From Streptomyces sp. NBC_01465 (lineage in GTDB: Bacteria > Actinomycetota > Actinomycetes > Streptomycetales > Streptomycetaceae): DNA of 64,000 nucleotides. Below are positions 36,185-44,521 of the stretch, one piece after another (position 1 is the first letter of the stretch; the number at the start of each line of letters is the position of its first letter). Position numbers and translations under genes: made by a program. The notes beneath the pieces were generated by a model. That model ran no database searches and had not been told where the DNA came from. It saw only the letters and a list, made by a program, of their open reading frames with translations. The stretch covers positions 7,378,001 through 7,442,000 of the forward strand of contig NZ_CP109467.1 of NCBI RefSeq assembly GCF_036227325.1, written 5' to 3'.

Positions 36185-37531
36185 ATGAGCATGCCGATCG
36201 CCCCACGTGGTTGGAGCCGCTGGCTCGTCCCGCCCGCGGCCTTGTCCGTCCATCTCTCCATCGGCCAGGCCTACGCCTGGAGCGTCTTCAAACCCCCACT
36301 CGAATCCGCCCTCGACCTCTCCGGCACCCAGAGCGCGCTGCCCTTCCAGCTCGGCATCGTCATGCTGGGCCTCTCGGCGGCGTTCGGCGGCCGATGGGTC
36401 GAGCGCAACGGACCGCGCCGCGCGATGGCCGTCGCGCTGGTCTGCTTCTCCTCGGGCTTCCTCATCTCCGCCCTCGGTGCTGCCACGAGCCAGTACTGGC
36501 TGATCGTTCTCGGTTACGGATTCGTCGGCGGGATCGGCCTGGGCATCGGCTACATCTCCCCGGTCTCGACGCTGATCAAGTGGTTCCCCGACCGCCCCGG
36601 CATGGCCACCGGCATCGCGATCATGGGCTTCGGCGGCGGCGCGCTGATCGCCTCACCGTGGTCGACGCAGATGCTCGACTCCTTCGGCCGCGACAGCCAC
36701 GGCATCGCGCTCGCCTTCCTGGTGCACGGCCTTGTCTACGCGGTCTTCATGTCGCTGGGTGTGCTGCTCGTACGGGTCCCGCGCGCACCCCTCGCCCCGG
36801 TCGCCGCGTCCGTAAGTACCGACACCGGACCTCAGGTCTCCGCGAACAGTGCCATCCGCACACCCCAGTTCTGGTGCCTGTGGATCGTGCTCTGCATGAA
36901 CGTCACCGCGGGCATCGGGATCCTGGAGAAGGCCGCCCCGATGATCACCGACTTCTTCTCGGGCTCGAAGGACACGGTCTCGGTCTCTGCCGCCGCGGGC
37001 TTCGTCGCCCTGCTCTCCGCCGCCAACATGGCGGGCCGCATCGGCTGGTCGTCGACCTCCGACCTGATCGGCCGCAAGAACACCTACCGCGTCTATCTGG
37101 GCGTCGGCGCCCTGATGTATCTGCTGATCGCGCAGTTCGGGGACGGGTCGAAGCCCCTGTTCGTCATCTGCGCGCTGGTGATCCTCTCCTTCTACGGAGG
37201 CGGCTTCGCCACCGTCCCCGCGTACCTCAAGGACCTCTTCGGCACCTACGAGGTCGGCGCCATCCACGGCCGGCTGCTCACCGCCTGGTCGCTCGCCGGT
37301 GTCCTCGGCCCGCTGATCGTCAACCGCGTCGCCGACGCCCAGAAGGACGCGGGCAAGAGCGGCGCCACGCTCTACGGGCTCTCCTTCACGATCATGATCG
37401 GTCTGCTGGTCGTCGGCTTCGTCGCCAATGAGCTCATCCGTCCCGTGCACCCCCGCCACCACCACATCCCCTCCCCGAGGAAGGAAGCCGATGCCGACAG
37501 CAGCGCCCGAAACGAGCAGCACCACGCCTGA
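36185..37531 (+). CDS. OFA-family MFS transporter (oxalate/formate antiporter type)
   Basis: The ATG at 36185 (or 36191) opens the protein at MSMPIAPRGWSRW; no strong Shine-Dalgarno is visible. It has 448 residues and 12 predicted helices. OFA features include HLSIGQAYAWSVFKPPLE in helix 1, GYISPVSTLIKWFPDRPGMATGIAIMGFGGGALI, and the late-helix block YGGGFATVPAYLKDLFGTYEVGAIHGRLLTAWS. Family members exchange oxalate and formate or related carboxylates. It fits the formate dehydrogenase genes encoded divergently. The 3' end overlaps a tiny membrane gene by 41 bp. Confidence 0.88.
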   Translation: MSMPIAPRGWSRWLVPPAALSVHLSIGQAYAWSVFKPPLESALDLSGTQSALPFQLGIVMLGLSAAFGGRWVERNGPRRAMAVALVCFSSGFLISALGAATSQYWLIVLGYGFVGGIGLGIGYISPVSTLIKWFPDRPGMATGIAIMGFGGGALIASPWSTQMLDSFGRDSHGIALAFLVHGLVYAVFMSLGVLLVRVPRAPLAPVAASVSTDTGPQVSANSAIRTPQFWCLWIVLCMNVTAGIGILEKAAPMITDFFSGSKDTVSVSAAAGFVALLSAANMAGRIGWSSTSDLIGRKNTYRVYLGVGALMYLLIAQFGDGSKPLFVICALVILSFYGGGFATVPAYLKDLFGTYEVGAIHGRLLTAWSLAGVLGPLIVNRVADAQKDAGKSGATLYGLSFTIMIGLLVVGFVANELIRPVHPRHHHIPSPRKEADADSSARNEQHHA

Positions 37532-37640
37532 CCAGCGCCGCAGGGGTCTGATCGCCTTTGCCTGGCTCTGGGTCGGAGCGCCTCTCGCGTACGGTCTCTA
37601 CGAGCTCGTGCTCAAGGCCAAGCAGCTGTTCACGGGATGA
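37491..37640 (+). CDS. 49-residue single-helix membrane protein, probable small partner of the OFA transporter
   Basis: ATG 37491 follows GAGGAAGGAAG and lies within the 3' end of the transporter gene in another frame (41-bp overlap). After a polar start (MPTAAPETSSTTPDQRRRG) comes one membrane helix (LIAFAWLWVGAPLAYGLYELVLKA). Similar short proteins accompany OFA-type transporters in streptomycetes and are annotated as MFS small subunits, as far as I recall. Overlap and position imply tight co-translation. Confidence 0.7.
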   Translation: MPTAAPETSSTTPDQRRRGLIAFAWLWVGAPLAYGLYELVLKAKQLFTG

Positions 37641-37784
37641 GCCGCGTGTGAGCTGCGGATAAGCGGTAAGTCGGAAGCCTCCAAGACCTTCGCCCGAATC
37701 CTGTCGCTTTACTCGCCCTCGTACCCGTGAGTCGCTGACGAGACTGGGGGGCTCCTGACGTCAGCAGCAGAGGGGCCCACGGGC

Positions 37785-38723
37785 ATGACCGGTACCCGCA
37801 TCACCGCACTCGGCCATTACCAGCCCGCCAAGGTGCTCACCAATGCCGACCTCGCCAAGATCGTCGACACCAGCGACGAGTGGATCCGCAGCCGCGTGGG
37901 CATCGAGACCCGTCACATCGCAGGCCCCGACGAGCCCGTCGACGAGCTCGCCGCGCACGCCGGGGCCAAGGCGATCGCGGCGGCGGGCCTCACCGCCGCC
38001 GACATCGACCTGGTCATCGTCGCCACCTCCACGGCGATCGACCGCTCCCCGAACATGTCCGCCCGGGTCGCCGCCCGGCTCTCCATGGGCTCGCCCGCCA
38101 CCATGGACATCAATGTCGTCTGCTCGGGCTTCACCCACGCCCTGGCCACCGCCGACCATGCGGTACGTGCGGGAGCCGCCACCCGCGCCCTGGTGATCGG
38201 CGCCGACAAGATGGCCGAGATCGTCGACTGGACCGACCGCACCACCTGCGTCCTGGTCGGCGACGGGGCGGGCGCCGCGATCGTCGAGGCGAGCGAGAGC
38301 GAGGACATCGGCCCGGTGCTCTGGGGCTCGGTCCCCGAGATGGGCCATGCCGTACGCATCGAGGGCACGCCCCCGCGCTTCGCCCAGGAGGGCCAGTCCG
38401 TCTACCGGTGGGCCACCACCCAGCTGCCGCCCATCGCCCGCAAGGTCTGCGAGAAGGCCGGGGTCACCCCGGAGGAGCTGGCCGCGGTCGTGCTCCACCA
38501 GGCGAACCTGCGCATCATCGAGCCGGTCGCGGCGAAGATCGGCGCCGTGAACGCGGTGATCGCTCGAGACGTGGTCGAATCCGGCAACACGTCGGCGGCC
38601 AGCATCCCGATGGCTCTGTCCAAGCTGGTCGAAAGGGGCGAAATCACCTCAGGAGCCCCGGTATTGCTCTTCGGTTTCGGCGGAAACCTGTCCTACGCGG
38701 GGCAGGTCGTCCGCTGCCCGTGA
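37785..38723 (+). CDS. fabH: beta-ketoacyl-ACP synthase III (FabH-like)
   Basis: The protein has 312 residues. The catalytic triad is present: Cys113 in NVVCSGF, His in HQANLRIIEP near 245 and Asn in ESGNTSAASIP near 275. TDEWI-type residues DTSDEWIRSRVGIETRH are near the start. It condenses an acyl-CoA starter with malonyl-ACP. It stands alone rather than in a fatty-acid cluster, so it may be a second copy with a special starter or a secondary-metabolism role. The 144 bp before it show no gene. Confidence 0.9.
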   Translation: MTGTRITALGHYQPAKVLTNADLAKIVDTSDEWIRSRVGIETRHIAGPDEPVDELAAHAGAKAIAAAGLTAADIDLVIVATSTAIDRSPNMSARVAARLSMGSPATMDINVVCSGFTHALATADHAVRAGAATRALVIGADKMAEIVDWTDRTTCVLVGDGAGAAIVEASESEDIGPVLWGSVPEMGHAVRIEGTPPRFAQEGQSVYRWATTQLPPIARKVCEKAGVTPEELAAVVLHQANLRIIEPVAAKIGAVNAVIARDVVESGNTSAASIPMALSKLVERGEITSGAPVLLFGFGGNLSYAGQVVRCP

Positions 38724-38788
38724 GGGAAAAGTGAGTGAGGCGTACATCACTCGCCGCAACCCGTCGGCATACTGGCCATTGTGCTCGG

Positions 38789-38805
38789 TAGACTGTAGAC
38801 GATAG
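38789..38805. promoter_or_regulatory. candidate autoregulatory operator of the GntR/FCD gene
   Basis: TAGACTGTAGACGATAG matches 12 of 13 positions of ACTGTAGACrATA in the reverse complement of 36101-36119. It lies about 45 bp before the GntR start. Confidence 0.5.
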
Positions 38806-38846
38806 CCAATTGCTCTACGCCGATGTGCTGTTGGAGGGGGACCGCG

Positions 38847-39524
38847 ATGTTGACCACCGGACTGCCGCAGGGATCCGTGCCGAAACTGGAGCGCCCTGGA
38901 CCGTTGCGGGAGCGGGTGTACGAGGCGCTGCTCGAGCTCATCACGACGCGCGCCCTGCGTCCGGGACAGCATCTGGTCGAGAGCGAACTGGCCGGACACC
39001 TCGGGGTGTCCCGGCAGCCCGTCCGTGAGGCGCTGCAGCGGCTCAACACCGAGGGCTGGGTCGATCTGCGGCCCGCCCAGGGCGCGTTCGTGCACGAACC
39101 GACCGAGGCGGAGGCCGACCAGCTCCTCTCGGTCCGCACCCTCCTGGAGGCGGAGGCCGCCCGGCTGGCCGCCGCCAATTCGGGGTCGGCGGGGATCGCG
39201 GCCCTGGAGGCGCTCTGCGCCAAGGGCGAGAAGGCGGTCGCCGACGACGACGTGGACCTGGCCGTCGCCACCAACGCCGAGTTCCACGCGAAGGTGATGG
39301 AACTGGCGGGCAACGTCGTGCTCGGAGAGCTGGCGGGGCAGGTGGACCGGCGGGTGCGCTGGTACTACCACCCGGTCGCCCGCCAGCGCGGAAAGCAGTC
39401 CTGGATCGAGCACCGTGAGCTGATCGCCGCGATCTCGGCGCGCGACGAGCAGCGGGCGACGGCGGTCATGCGGGCGCACACGGAGCACACCCGCACCACG
39501 TACCACCAGCGCGAAGAGAGCTGA
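38847..39524 (+). CDS. GntR-family transcriptional regulator, FCD subgroup
   Basis: ATG 38847 has GGAGGGGG upstream. The protein has 225 residues. The GntR winged helix (LRERVYEALLELITTRALRPGQHLVESELAGHLGVSRQPVREALQRLNTEGWVDLRP) precedes an all-helical FCD ligand domain with metal-binding-type residues (DLAVATNAEFHAKVMELAGN, and WIEHRELIAAISARDEQRATAVMRAHTEHT). FCD regulators sense small carboxylates. Shared motifs upstream of the formate dehydrogenase and the OFA/PanE pair make these its probable targets. Confidence 0.92.
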   Translation: MLTTGLPQGSVPKLERPGPLRERVYEALLELITTRALRPGQHLVESELAGHLGVSRQPVREALQRLNTEGWVDLRPAQGAFVHEPTEAEADQLLSVRTLLEAEAARLAAANSGSAGIAALEALCAKGEKAVADDDVDLAVATNAEFHAKVMELAGNVVLGELAGQVDRRVRWYYHPVARQRGKQSWIEHRELIAAISARDEQRATAVMRAHTEHTRTTYHQREES

Positions 39525-39548
39525 AGCGGCTGATCCCGCCGGCTCCCG

Positions 39549-40346
39549 CTACCGGGCGAAGGCCGCCGCGTGGTTCTCGGCCCACTGCCGGAAGCTGCGC
39601 GGCTCGCGCCCGGTGAGGTTCTTCACCGTGTCGAGGACCGGCGACTCGTCGAGGGTGCCGTCGACGTAGAAGCTGAAGAAGGCGTCCACGTACTGCTGGG
39701 GCATCGCCGCCTCCATCTCCGTCCTGGCCTCGTCGTCGGTGTAGCCGTCGAAGGTCAGCTCCCGGCCGAGCACCTCGCCGAGAATGCGGAGCCGGTCGGC
39801 GGGGAGCAGTGAGTCGGGGCCCGAGAGCGCGAAGGCGTGGCCCTCGTACTCGGGTCCGGTCAGTGCGAGGGAGGCGATGGCCGCGATGTCGTACGGGTCG
39901 ATGTTGGCGACCCGCACCGAGCCGAACGCGTCGCGCACCACGTCGCCCGACTTCAACTGGGGCAGCCAGCGCAGGGTGTTGGACATGAAGGCGGCCGGGC
40001 GCAGGAAGGTCCAGGGCAGACCCGACTCCCGTACGGTCACCTCGGACTCGATCATGTAGCGGGCGACGGCGTTGTTCAGGTCACCGCCGGGGACCGAACT
40101 GCTGGAGAGCATCACCACGCGCTCGGCGCCGGCCGCGCGGATCGCGGCGAGCGTCTCCGCGAAGTTCTCGTACCCAGGGAGCAGGAAGACCGCGCTCACC
40201 CCGTCGAGCTGCGCGGCCACGCTCTTGGGGTCGTTGAGTTCGCCGCCCGTGGAGCGGCTGAAGGGGCGGACCTTCTCGCCCGCCGCGGTCAGGATGCGGA
40301 CCACCTCGGAGCCGACGTTGCCCGTCGCGCCCGTCACCAGAATCAT
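39549..40346 (-). CDS. NmrA-like NAD(P)-binding protein (atypical SDR)
   Basis: The protein has 265 residues. The Rossmann motif ILVTGATGNVGSEVVRILTAAG is at the N-terminus, with SSSSVPGGDLNNAVARYMIESEVTVRESGLPWTFLRPAAFMSN in the middle. Relatives are NAD(P)H-dependent quinone reductases (QorB-type) or redox sensors; the catalytic Tyr-Lys of classical SDRs is not evident. It is coupled to the ltrA-like gene by an ATGA overlap. Confidence 0.85.
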   Translation of the reverse strand: MILVTGATGNVGSEVVRILTAAGEKVRPFSRSTGGELNDPKSVAAQLDGVSAVFLLPGYENFAETLAAIRAAGAERVVMLSSSSVPGGDLNNAVARYMIESEVTVRESGLPWTFLRPAAFMSNTLRWLPQLKSGDVVRDAFGSVRVANIDPYDIAAIASLALTGPEYEGHAFALSGPDSLLPADRLRILGEVLGRELTFDGYTDDEARTEMEAAMPQQYVDAFFSFYVDGTLDESPVLDTVKNLTGREPRSFRQWAENHAAAFAR

Positions 40347-41503
40347 GCGGATTCCCCCTCGGCCTGTGTGCAGTAGCCCCAGCGGGCCTCAGCGGTGAGC
40401 ATAGCCACCAATACGACGACAAGGGCGCAGAGTTGGACGAGTGCGGACACGCCCGTGCCGAGCGGGATCGTGGCGAGCACGGCGGCCGTGGCGGCCGCCC
40501 GGAAGCCCAGCGGGCGGATGTGCAGCACCGCGCGGAAGGCGACGTTGCCGGCCAGGAAGAGCGCGATGCCACCCGCCAGAGCGACGGCCGGTCCCGCGGG
40601 GAGGTGCTCGGGGAGGTGGCCGATGGACTTCTTCACCCCGGCGGCCAGGACCGCGACGCCGAGCAGCATGGGCACGAAGCAGTAGTAGTACGCGGCCATG
40701 GTGAGCCGGAAGCGGCCGCGCCCGGAGACGCGGTGCAGCGCGGCCTCGGCGAGCGCCTCGTCCCGCAGGAAGTACGTCCACCACAGCGCGGTCGCCAGGG
40801 CGAGGGAGAGGAGTACGGCTCCGTACAGACTCAGATCGAGGTGGAGGTTACCGGTGCCGACGCCTATCGCGATGACCGATTCGCCGAAGGCGACGATCAG
40901 CAGCAGTCCATGGCGCTCCACGAAGTGGCCGGGGTCCAGACCGCCGACCCGGGCGGAGACGAGGGAGCGGCTGTCCGCGTCCTTCCCGGTGATCCGGCTC
41001 GCGAGGATGGGGGACAGGTTCTGCACGGCGATCGCGACCAGCCACATCGCCTCGGCGGTATGGCCGTCGTAGGCGCCCGCGACGGTGATCAGTACGGCTG
41101 CGGCCACATTGGGGGTCGCGAAGCTCAGCACGGAGAGGCCGTGGAAGAGGGCGTACAGCGAACTGTGCACGAGGACGACGAGCAGGAAGCCGAGCCCGAA
41201 CGCCACCCCGCCACCGTGGAACGCGCGGGGGATCGCCAGCGCGCAGATCAGGAATCCGCTCATGCCGAGGACGAGCGGCAGCCGCCGGGCGTTGGTCTCG
41301 GGCGGGACCTGGTTGGTGAGGTAGGCGTAGGAGCCGTACATCCAGAACAGGACGATGAAGATCAGCAGGACGCGGCCGGCCGTGCGGAACGTCAGATCGT
41401 GGGCCAGCAGCACCGTCAGCTGGGTGAGGGTGAAGACGAAGACCAGGTCGAAGAAGAGCTCCAGGGTGGTGACCCGGCGCGCGGTCGGCTCTTCGGTCGG
41501 CAT
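40343..41503 (-). CDS. low-temperature-requirement protein A (LtrA) family membrane protein
   Basis: The protein has 386 residues with about 10-12 helices. The family start RRVTTLELFFDLVFVFTLTQL and the block FVERHGLLLIVAFGESVIAIGVG are both clear. LtrA was named from a Listeria cold-growth mutant, but its molecular function is not known. It leads a two-gene unit with the NmrA-like gene. Confidence 0.9.
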   Translation of the reverse strand: MPTEEPTARRVTTLELFFDLVFVFTLTQLTVLLAHDLTFRTAGRVLLIFIVLFWMYGSYAYLTNQVPPETNARRLPLVLGMSGFLICALAIPRAFHGGGVAFGLGFLLVVLVHSSLYALFHGLSVLSFATPNVAAAVLITVAGAYDGHTAEAMWLVAIAVQNLSPILASRITGKDADSRSLVSARVGGLDPGHFVERHGLLLIVAFGESVIAIGVGTGNLHLDLSLYGAVLLSLALATALWWTYFLRDEALAEAALHRVSGRGRFRLTMAAYYYCFVPMLLGVAVLAAGVKKSIGHLPEHLPAGPAVALAGGIALFLAGNVAFRAVLHIRPLGFRAAATAAVLATIPLGTGVSALVQLCALVVVLVAMLTAEARWGYCTQAEGESA

Positions 41504-41570
41504 GTGTTCCCCCAGCGATCACTACGGTCGAAAGTGCGTGCGACACGATAGCCGAGCGCCGCCCTGGGAC

Positions 41571-41650
41571 GCCTTTGTCCTCGGTGTGGAGAAAGTGGTC
41601 ACTGATTCGTGCGCAACTTCTTCCCAGTCCGGGCAACCGCTGCTACGTTC
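41571..41650 (+). promoter_or_regulatory. promoter region of the ROK gene with a layout shared at 48991-49070
   Basis: TTTGTCCT (41574-41581), TGCGCAA (41610-41616) and CTACG (41643-41647) recur in the same order and spacing upstream of the secreted multidomain gene. AACTTCTTCCC at 41614-41624 appears there in inverse orientation. CTTTGTCC-N7-GGAGAAAG (from 41573) is a near-palindrome, so a ROK operator is plausible. Confidence 0.55.
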
Positions 41651-41698
41651 CCCTCCAAAGCCCAAGAAGGACACGGCCGATGAGGCGGGGAGGGGCAC

Positions 41699-42889
41699 GT
41701 GAGGCGCATGACGGCACGACCTGCGAACGCGCATCAGGCGCGGCTGCTCCGCCTGTTGCGCGACGGGGGGCCCAACTCCCGTGCACAGCTGGGTGATCAG
41801 GTGGATCTCTCGCGCTCCAAGCTGGCGGTCGAGGTCGACCGTCTCCTGGAGACGGGCCTCGTCGTCGCGGACGGCCTCGCCGCCTCCCGAGGCGGCCGCC
41901 GCTCGCACAACATCCGGCTGGCGCCCGCACTGCGCTTCCTCGGTGTGGACATCGGCGCGACCTCGATCGACGTGGCCGTCACCAACGCCGAGCTGGAGGT
42001 GCTCGGGCACCTGAACCATCCGATGGACGTCCGGGAGGGACCGGTCGCCGTCTTCGAGCAGGTGCTCGCCCTGGCCGCGAAGCTCAAGGCCTCGGGGGTC
42101 GCGGAAGGGTTCGACGGCGCCGGAATCGGCGTCCCCGGGCCTGTCCGCTTCCCCGAAGGCGTGCCGGTCGCGCCGCCGATCATGCCCGGCTGGGACGGCT
42201 TCCCCGTACGGGAGGCGCTCAGCCAGGAGCTCGGCTGCCCGGTCATGGTCGACAACGATGTGAACCTGATGGCGATGGGGGAGCAGCACGCGGGCGTCGC
42301 ACGCTCCGTGGGCGACTTCCTCTGCGTCAAGATCGGCACCGGTATCGGCTGCGGGATCGTCGTCGGCGGAGAGGTCTACCGCGGTACGACGGGCAGCGCG
42401 GGCGACATCGGCCACATCCAGGTCGAACCGGAGGGCCGCCCCTGCGCCTGCGGCAACCGGGGCTGCCTGGAAGCCCACTTCAGCGGCGCGGCCCTCGCAC
42501 GGGACGCCGAGGACGCGGCACGCGCCGGGCTCTCGGCCGAACTCGCGGGACGCCTCGACGCGGCGGGACGGCTCAGCGCCGTCGACGTCGCGGCCGCGGC
42601 GGCCGCCGGGGATGCCACCTCGCTCGACCTGATCCGTGAGGGCGGAAACCGGGTCGGCCAGGTCATCGCCGGACTGGTCTCCTTCTTCAACCCGGGCCTG
42701 GTGGTGATCGGAGGCGGGGTGACCGGCCTCGGTCATACGCTCCTCGCGAGCGTACGCACCCAGGTCTACCGCCAGTCGCTGCCCCTGGCGACCGGCAATC
42801 TCCCCATCGTCCTGGGGGAGTTGGGACCGCAGGCCGGAGTGATCGGCGCGGCCCGGCTCATCAGCGACCACCTGTTCTCGCCGGCCTAG
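41699..42889 (+). CDS. ROK-family transcriptional regulator
   Basis: The protein has 396 residues from GTG 41699 (ATG 41708 is an alternative); GGGGAGGGG lies directly upstream. An N-terminal winged helix (QARLLRLLRDGGPNSRAQLGDQVDLSRSKLAVEVDRLLETGLV) precedes a sugar-kinase-like ROK domain. The domain has the phosphate loop LGVDIGATSIDVAVTN, the VDNDVNLMAMGE motif, and the zinc-binding CACGNRGCLEAH near residue 250. ROK repressors respond to sugars. It sits directly upstream of a ribose-type ABC operon and is probably its regulator. Confidence 0.93.
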   Translation: MRRMTARPANAHQARLLRLLRDGGPNSRAQLGDQVDLSRSKLAVEVDRLLETGLVVADGLAASRGGRRSHNIRLAPALRFLGVDIGATSIDVAVTNAELEVLGHLNHPMDVREGPVAVFEQVLALAAKLKASGVAEGFDGAGIGVPGPVRFPEGVPVAPPIMPGWDGFPVREALSQELGCPVMVDNDVNLMAMGEQHAGVARSVGDFLCVKIGTGIGCGIVVGGEVYRGTTGSAGDIGHIQVEPEGRPCACGNRGCLEAHFSGAALARDAEDAARAGLSAELAGRLDAAGRLSAVDVAAAAAAGDATSLDLIREGGNRVGQVIAGLVSFFNPGLVVIGGGVTGLGHTLLASVRTQVYRQSLPLATGNLPIVLGELGPQAGVIGAARLISDHLFSPA

Positions 42890-42907
42890 ACCGGAGAGTC
42901 GTACCGC

Positions 42908-42927
42908 CCGTACGCGTACGCGTACGG
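42908..42927. repeat. perfect 20-bp palindrome of GTACGC units
   Basis: CCGTACGCGT followed by its own reverse complement lies in the 111-bp gap between the ROK gene and the ABC ATPase, 74 bp before the ATPase start. It may be an operator or mRNA hairpin; the gap holds no other clear signal apart from AAGGGGA before the ATG. Confidence 0.5.
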
Positions 42928-43000
42928 AACACGCACACCGCACCAGCACCGCGCTCTGTCCTGCCCTGAAACCGGCCTGCACCCGCCAAGGGGATCCGTC

Positions 43001-44521
43001 ATGGCACCAGAACCACCGCTGCTCACGATGTCCGGCATCACCAAGTCGTTCCCCGGCGTGCGCGCCCTCGACGGCGTGGACCTGGAGGTCCTCGCCGGTG
43101 AAGTCCACTGCCTGCTCGGCCAGAACGGCGCGGGCAAGTCCACCCTGATCAAGGTCCTCGCAGGTGCCCACCAGCCCGACGAGGGCGAGATCACCTGGCG
43201 GGGCGCGACCGTGGCGCTCAAGTCGCCGATCGCCGCCATGCGGCTGGGCATCGCCACCATCTACCAGGAACTGGACCTCGTCGAGCACCTCTCCGTCGCC
43301 GAGAACGTCTTCCTCGGACACGAACCGACCACGGCGGGATTCGTCGTACGCGGCAAGGCGGCCAGGGCCGAGGCCACCGCACTGCTCAAGCGGCTCGGCC
43401 ACCCCGAGATCGACGCCGGGCGCCTCGTCGGATCGCTCTCCGCCGCCCAGCAGCAGATCGTCTCCATGGCACGGGCGCTCTCCCACGACGTACGGCTCAT
43501 CGTGATGGACGAACCGTCGGCCGCACTCGACCCCGACGAGGTCAACAACCTCTTCCGGATCGTCACCACGCTCACCGCCGACGGGGTCGCCGTCGTCTAC
43601 ATCTCCCACCGGCTCGAGGAGATCCGGCGCATCGGCGACCGCGTGACCGTCCTCAAGGACGGACGGGCCGTCGCCGTCGGACTCCCGGCGAAGGACACAC
43701 CGACGCGGGACGTCGTCGCGCTGATGACCGGGCGCAATGTCGAGTACGTGTTCCCTGAGCGGCCGGGGGTCGTCGCGGACGCAGTCGAAGCCGTCCTGAA
43801 GGTCCAAGGGCTGAGCAGGCAGGGCGAGTTCGAGTCGCTCGACCTCGCCGTCGCCCCCGGCGAGATCGTGGGCCTGGCCGGACTCGTCGGCTCGGGGCGC
43901 TCCGAGATCCTGGAGACGATCTTCGGCGCGCGCAAGGCGGACAAGGGGCAGGTGTACGTCGACGGGCGCGCGCTGCGCCCCGGGAGCGTCCGCGCCGCCG
44001 TCAGGGCGGGCATCGGGCTCGCACCCGAGGAGCGCAAGGCCCAGGCGCTGCTGATGCTCGAATCCGTGACGCGCAACGTGTCGGTGTCCTCCATGTCCCG
44101 CTTCTCGCACGGCGGTTGGCTCGACCGGGGCGCCGAACGCAAGGCGGCGCAGGCCGCCACCCGCGAACTGTCGCTGCGGCCCGACAACCCCGACGCCCGT
44201 ATCCGCACCCTCTCCGGCGGCAATCAGCAGAAGGCCGTCCTGGCCCGCTGGCTGCTGCGCGGCTGCCGGGTGCTGCTGCTCGACGAGCCGACCCGGGGCG
44301 TCGACGTCGGCGCCCGCGCCGAGCTCTACGCCGTGATCCGCCGGCTGGCCGACGAGGGCCTGGCCGTACTCCTGGTGTCGAGCGAGGTCCCCGAAGTCCT
44401 GGGCCTCGCCGACCGGGTGCTGGTGCTCCGGGAGGGCCGCGTCGTGCACACGGCGGACGCCCGGGAGCTCGACGAGCACCGCGTACTCGACCTTGTGATG
44501 GAAGGGAGCACGACGCCATGA
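43001..44521 (+). CDS. sugar ABC transporter ATPase with two ABC domains (RbsA/MglA type)
   Basis: The protein has 506 residues, the normal length. Domain 1 has Walker A GQNGAGKSTLIKVLAGAHQP and Walker B LIVMDEPSAAL; its signature is the relaxed LSAAQQQIV. Domain 2 has the degenerate Walker A GLVGSGRSEILE typical of the family, the signature LSGGNQQKAVLARWL and Walker B LLLDEPTRGVD. It powers import of a monosaccharide or polyol. Its stop overlaps the permease start as ATGA. Confidence 0.95.
   Translation: MAPEPPLLTMSGITKSFPGVRALDGVDLEVLAGEVHCLLGQNGAGKSTLIKVLAGAHQPDEGEITWRGATVALKSPIAAMRLGIATIYQELDLVEHLSVAENVFLGHEPTTAGFVVRGKAARAEATALLKRLGHPEIDAGRLVGSLSAAQQQIVSMARALSHDVRLIVMDEPSAALDPDEVNNLFRIVTTLTADGVAVVYISHRLEEIRRIGDRVTVLKDGRAVAVGLPAKDTPTRDVVALMTGRNVEYVFPERPGVVADAVEAVLKVQGLSRQGEFESLDLAVAPGEIVGLAGLVGSGRSEILETIFGARKADKGQVYVDGRALRPGSVRAAVRAGIGLAPEERKAQALLMLESVTRNVSVSSMSRFSHGGWLDRGAERKAAQAATRELSLRPDNPDARIRTLSGGNQQKAVLARWLLRGCRVLLLDEPTRGVDVGARAELYAVIRRLADEGLAVLLVSSEVPEVLGLADRVLVLREGRVVHTADARELDEHRVLDLVMEGSTTP

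Noticed and set aside
42908..42927. The GTACGC repeat as a CRISPR or microsatellite array
   Set aside because: Only about three units are present, with no spacers; it is a single palindrome.
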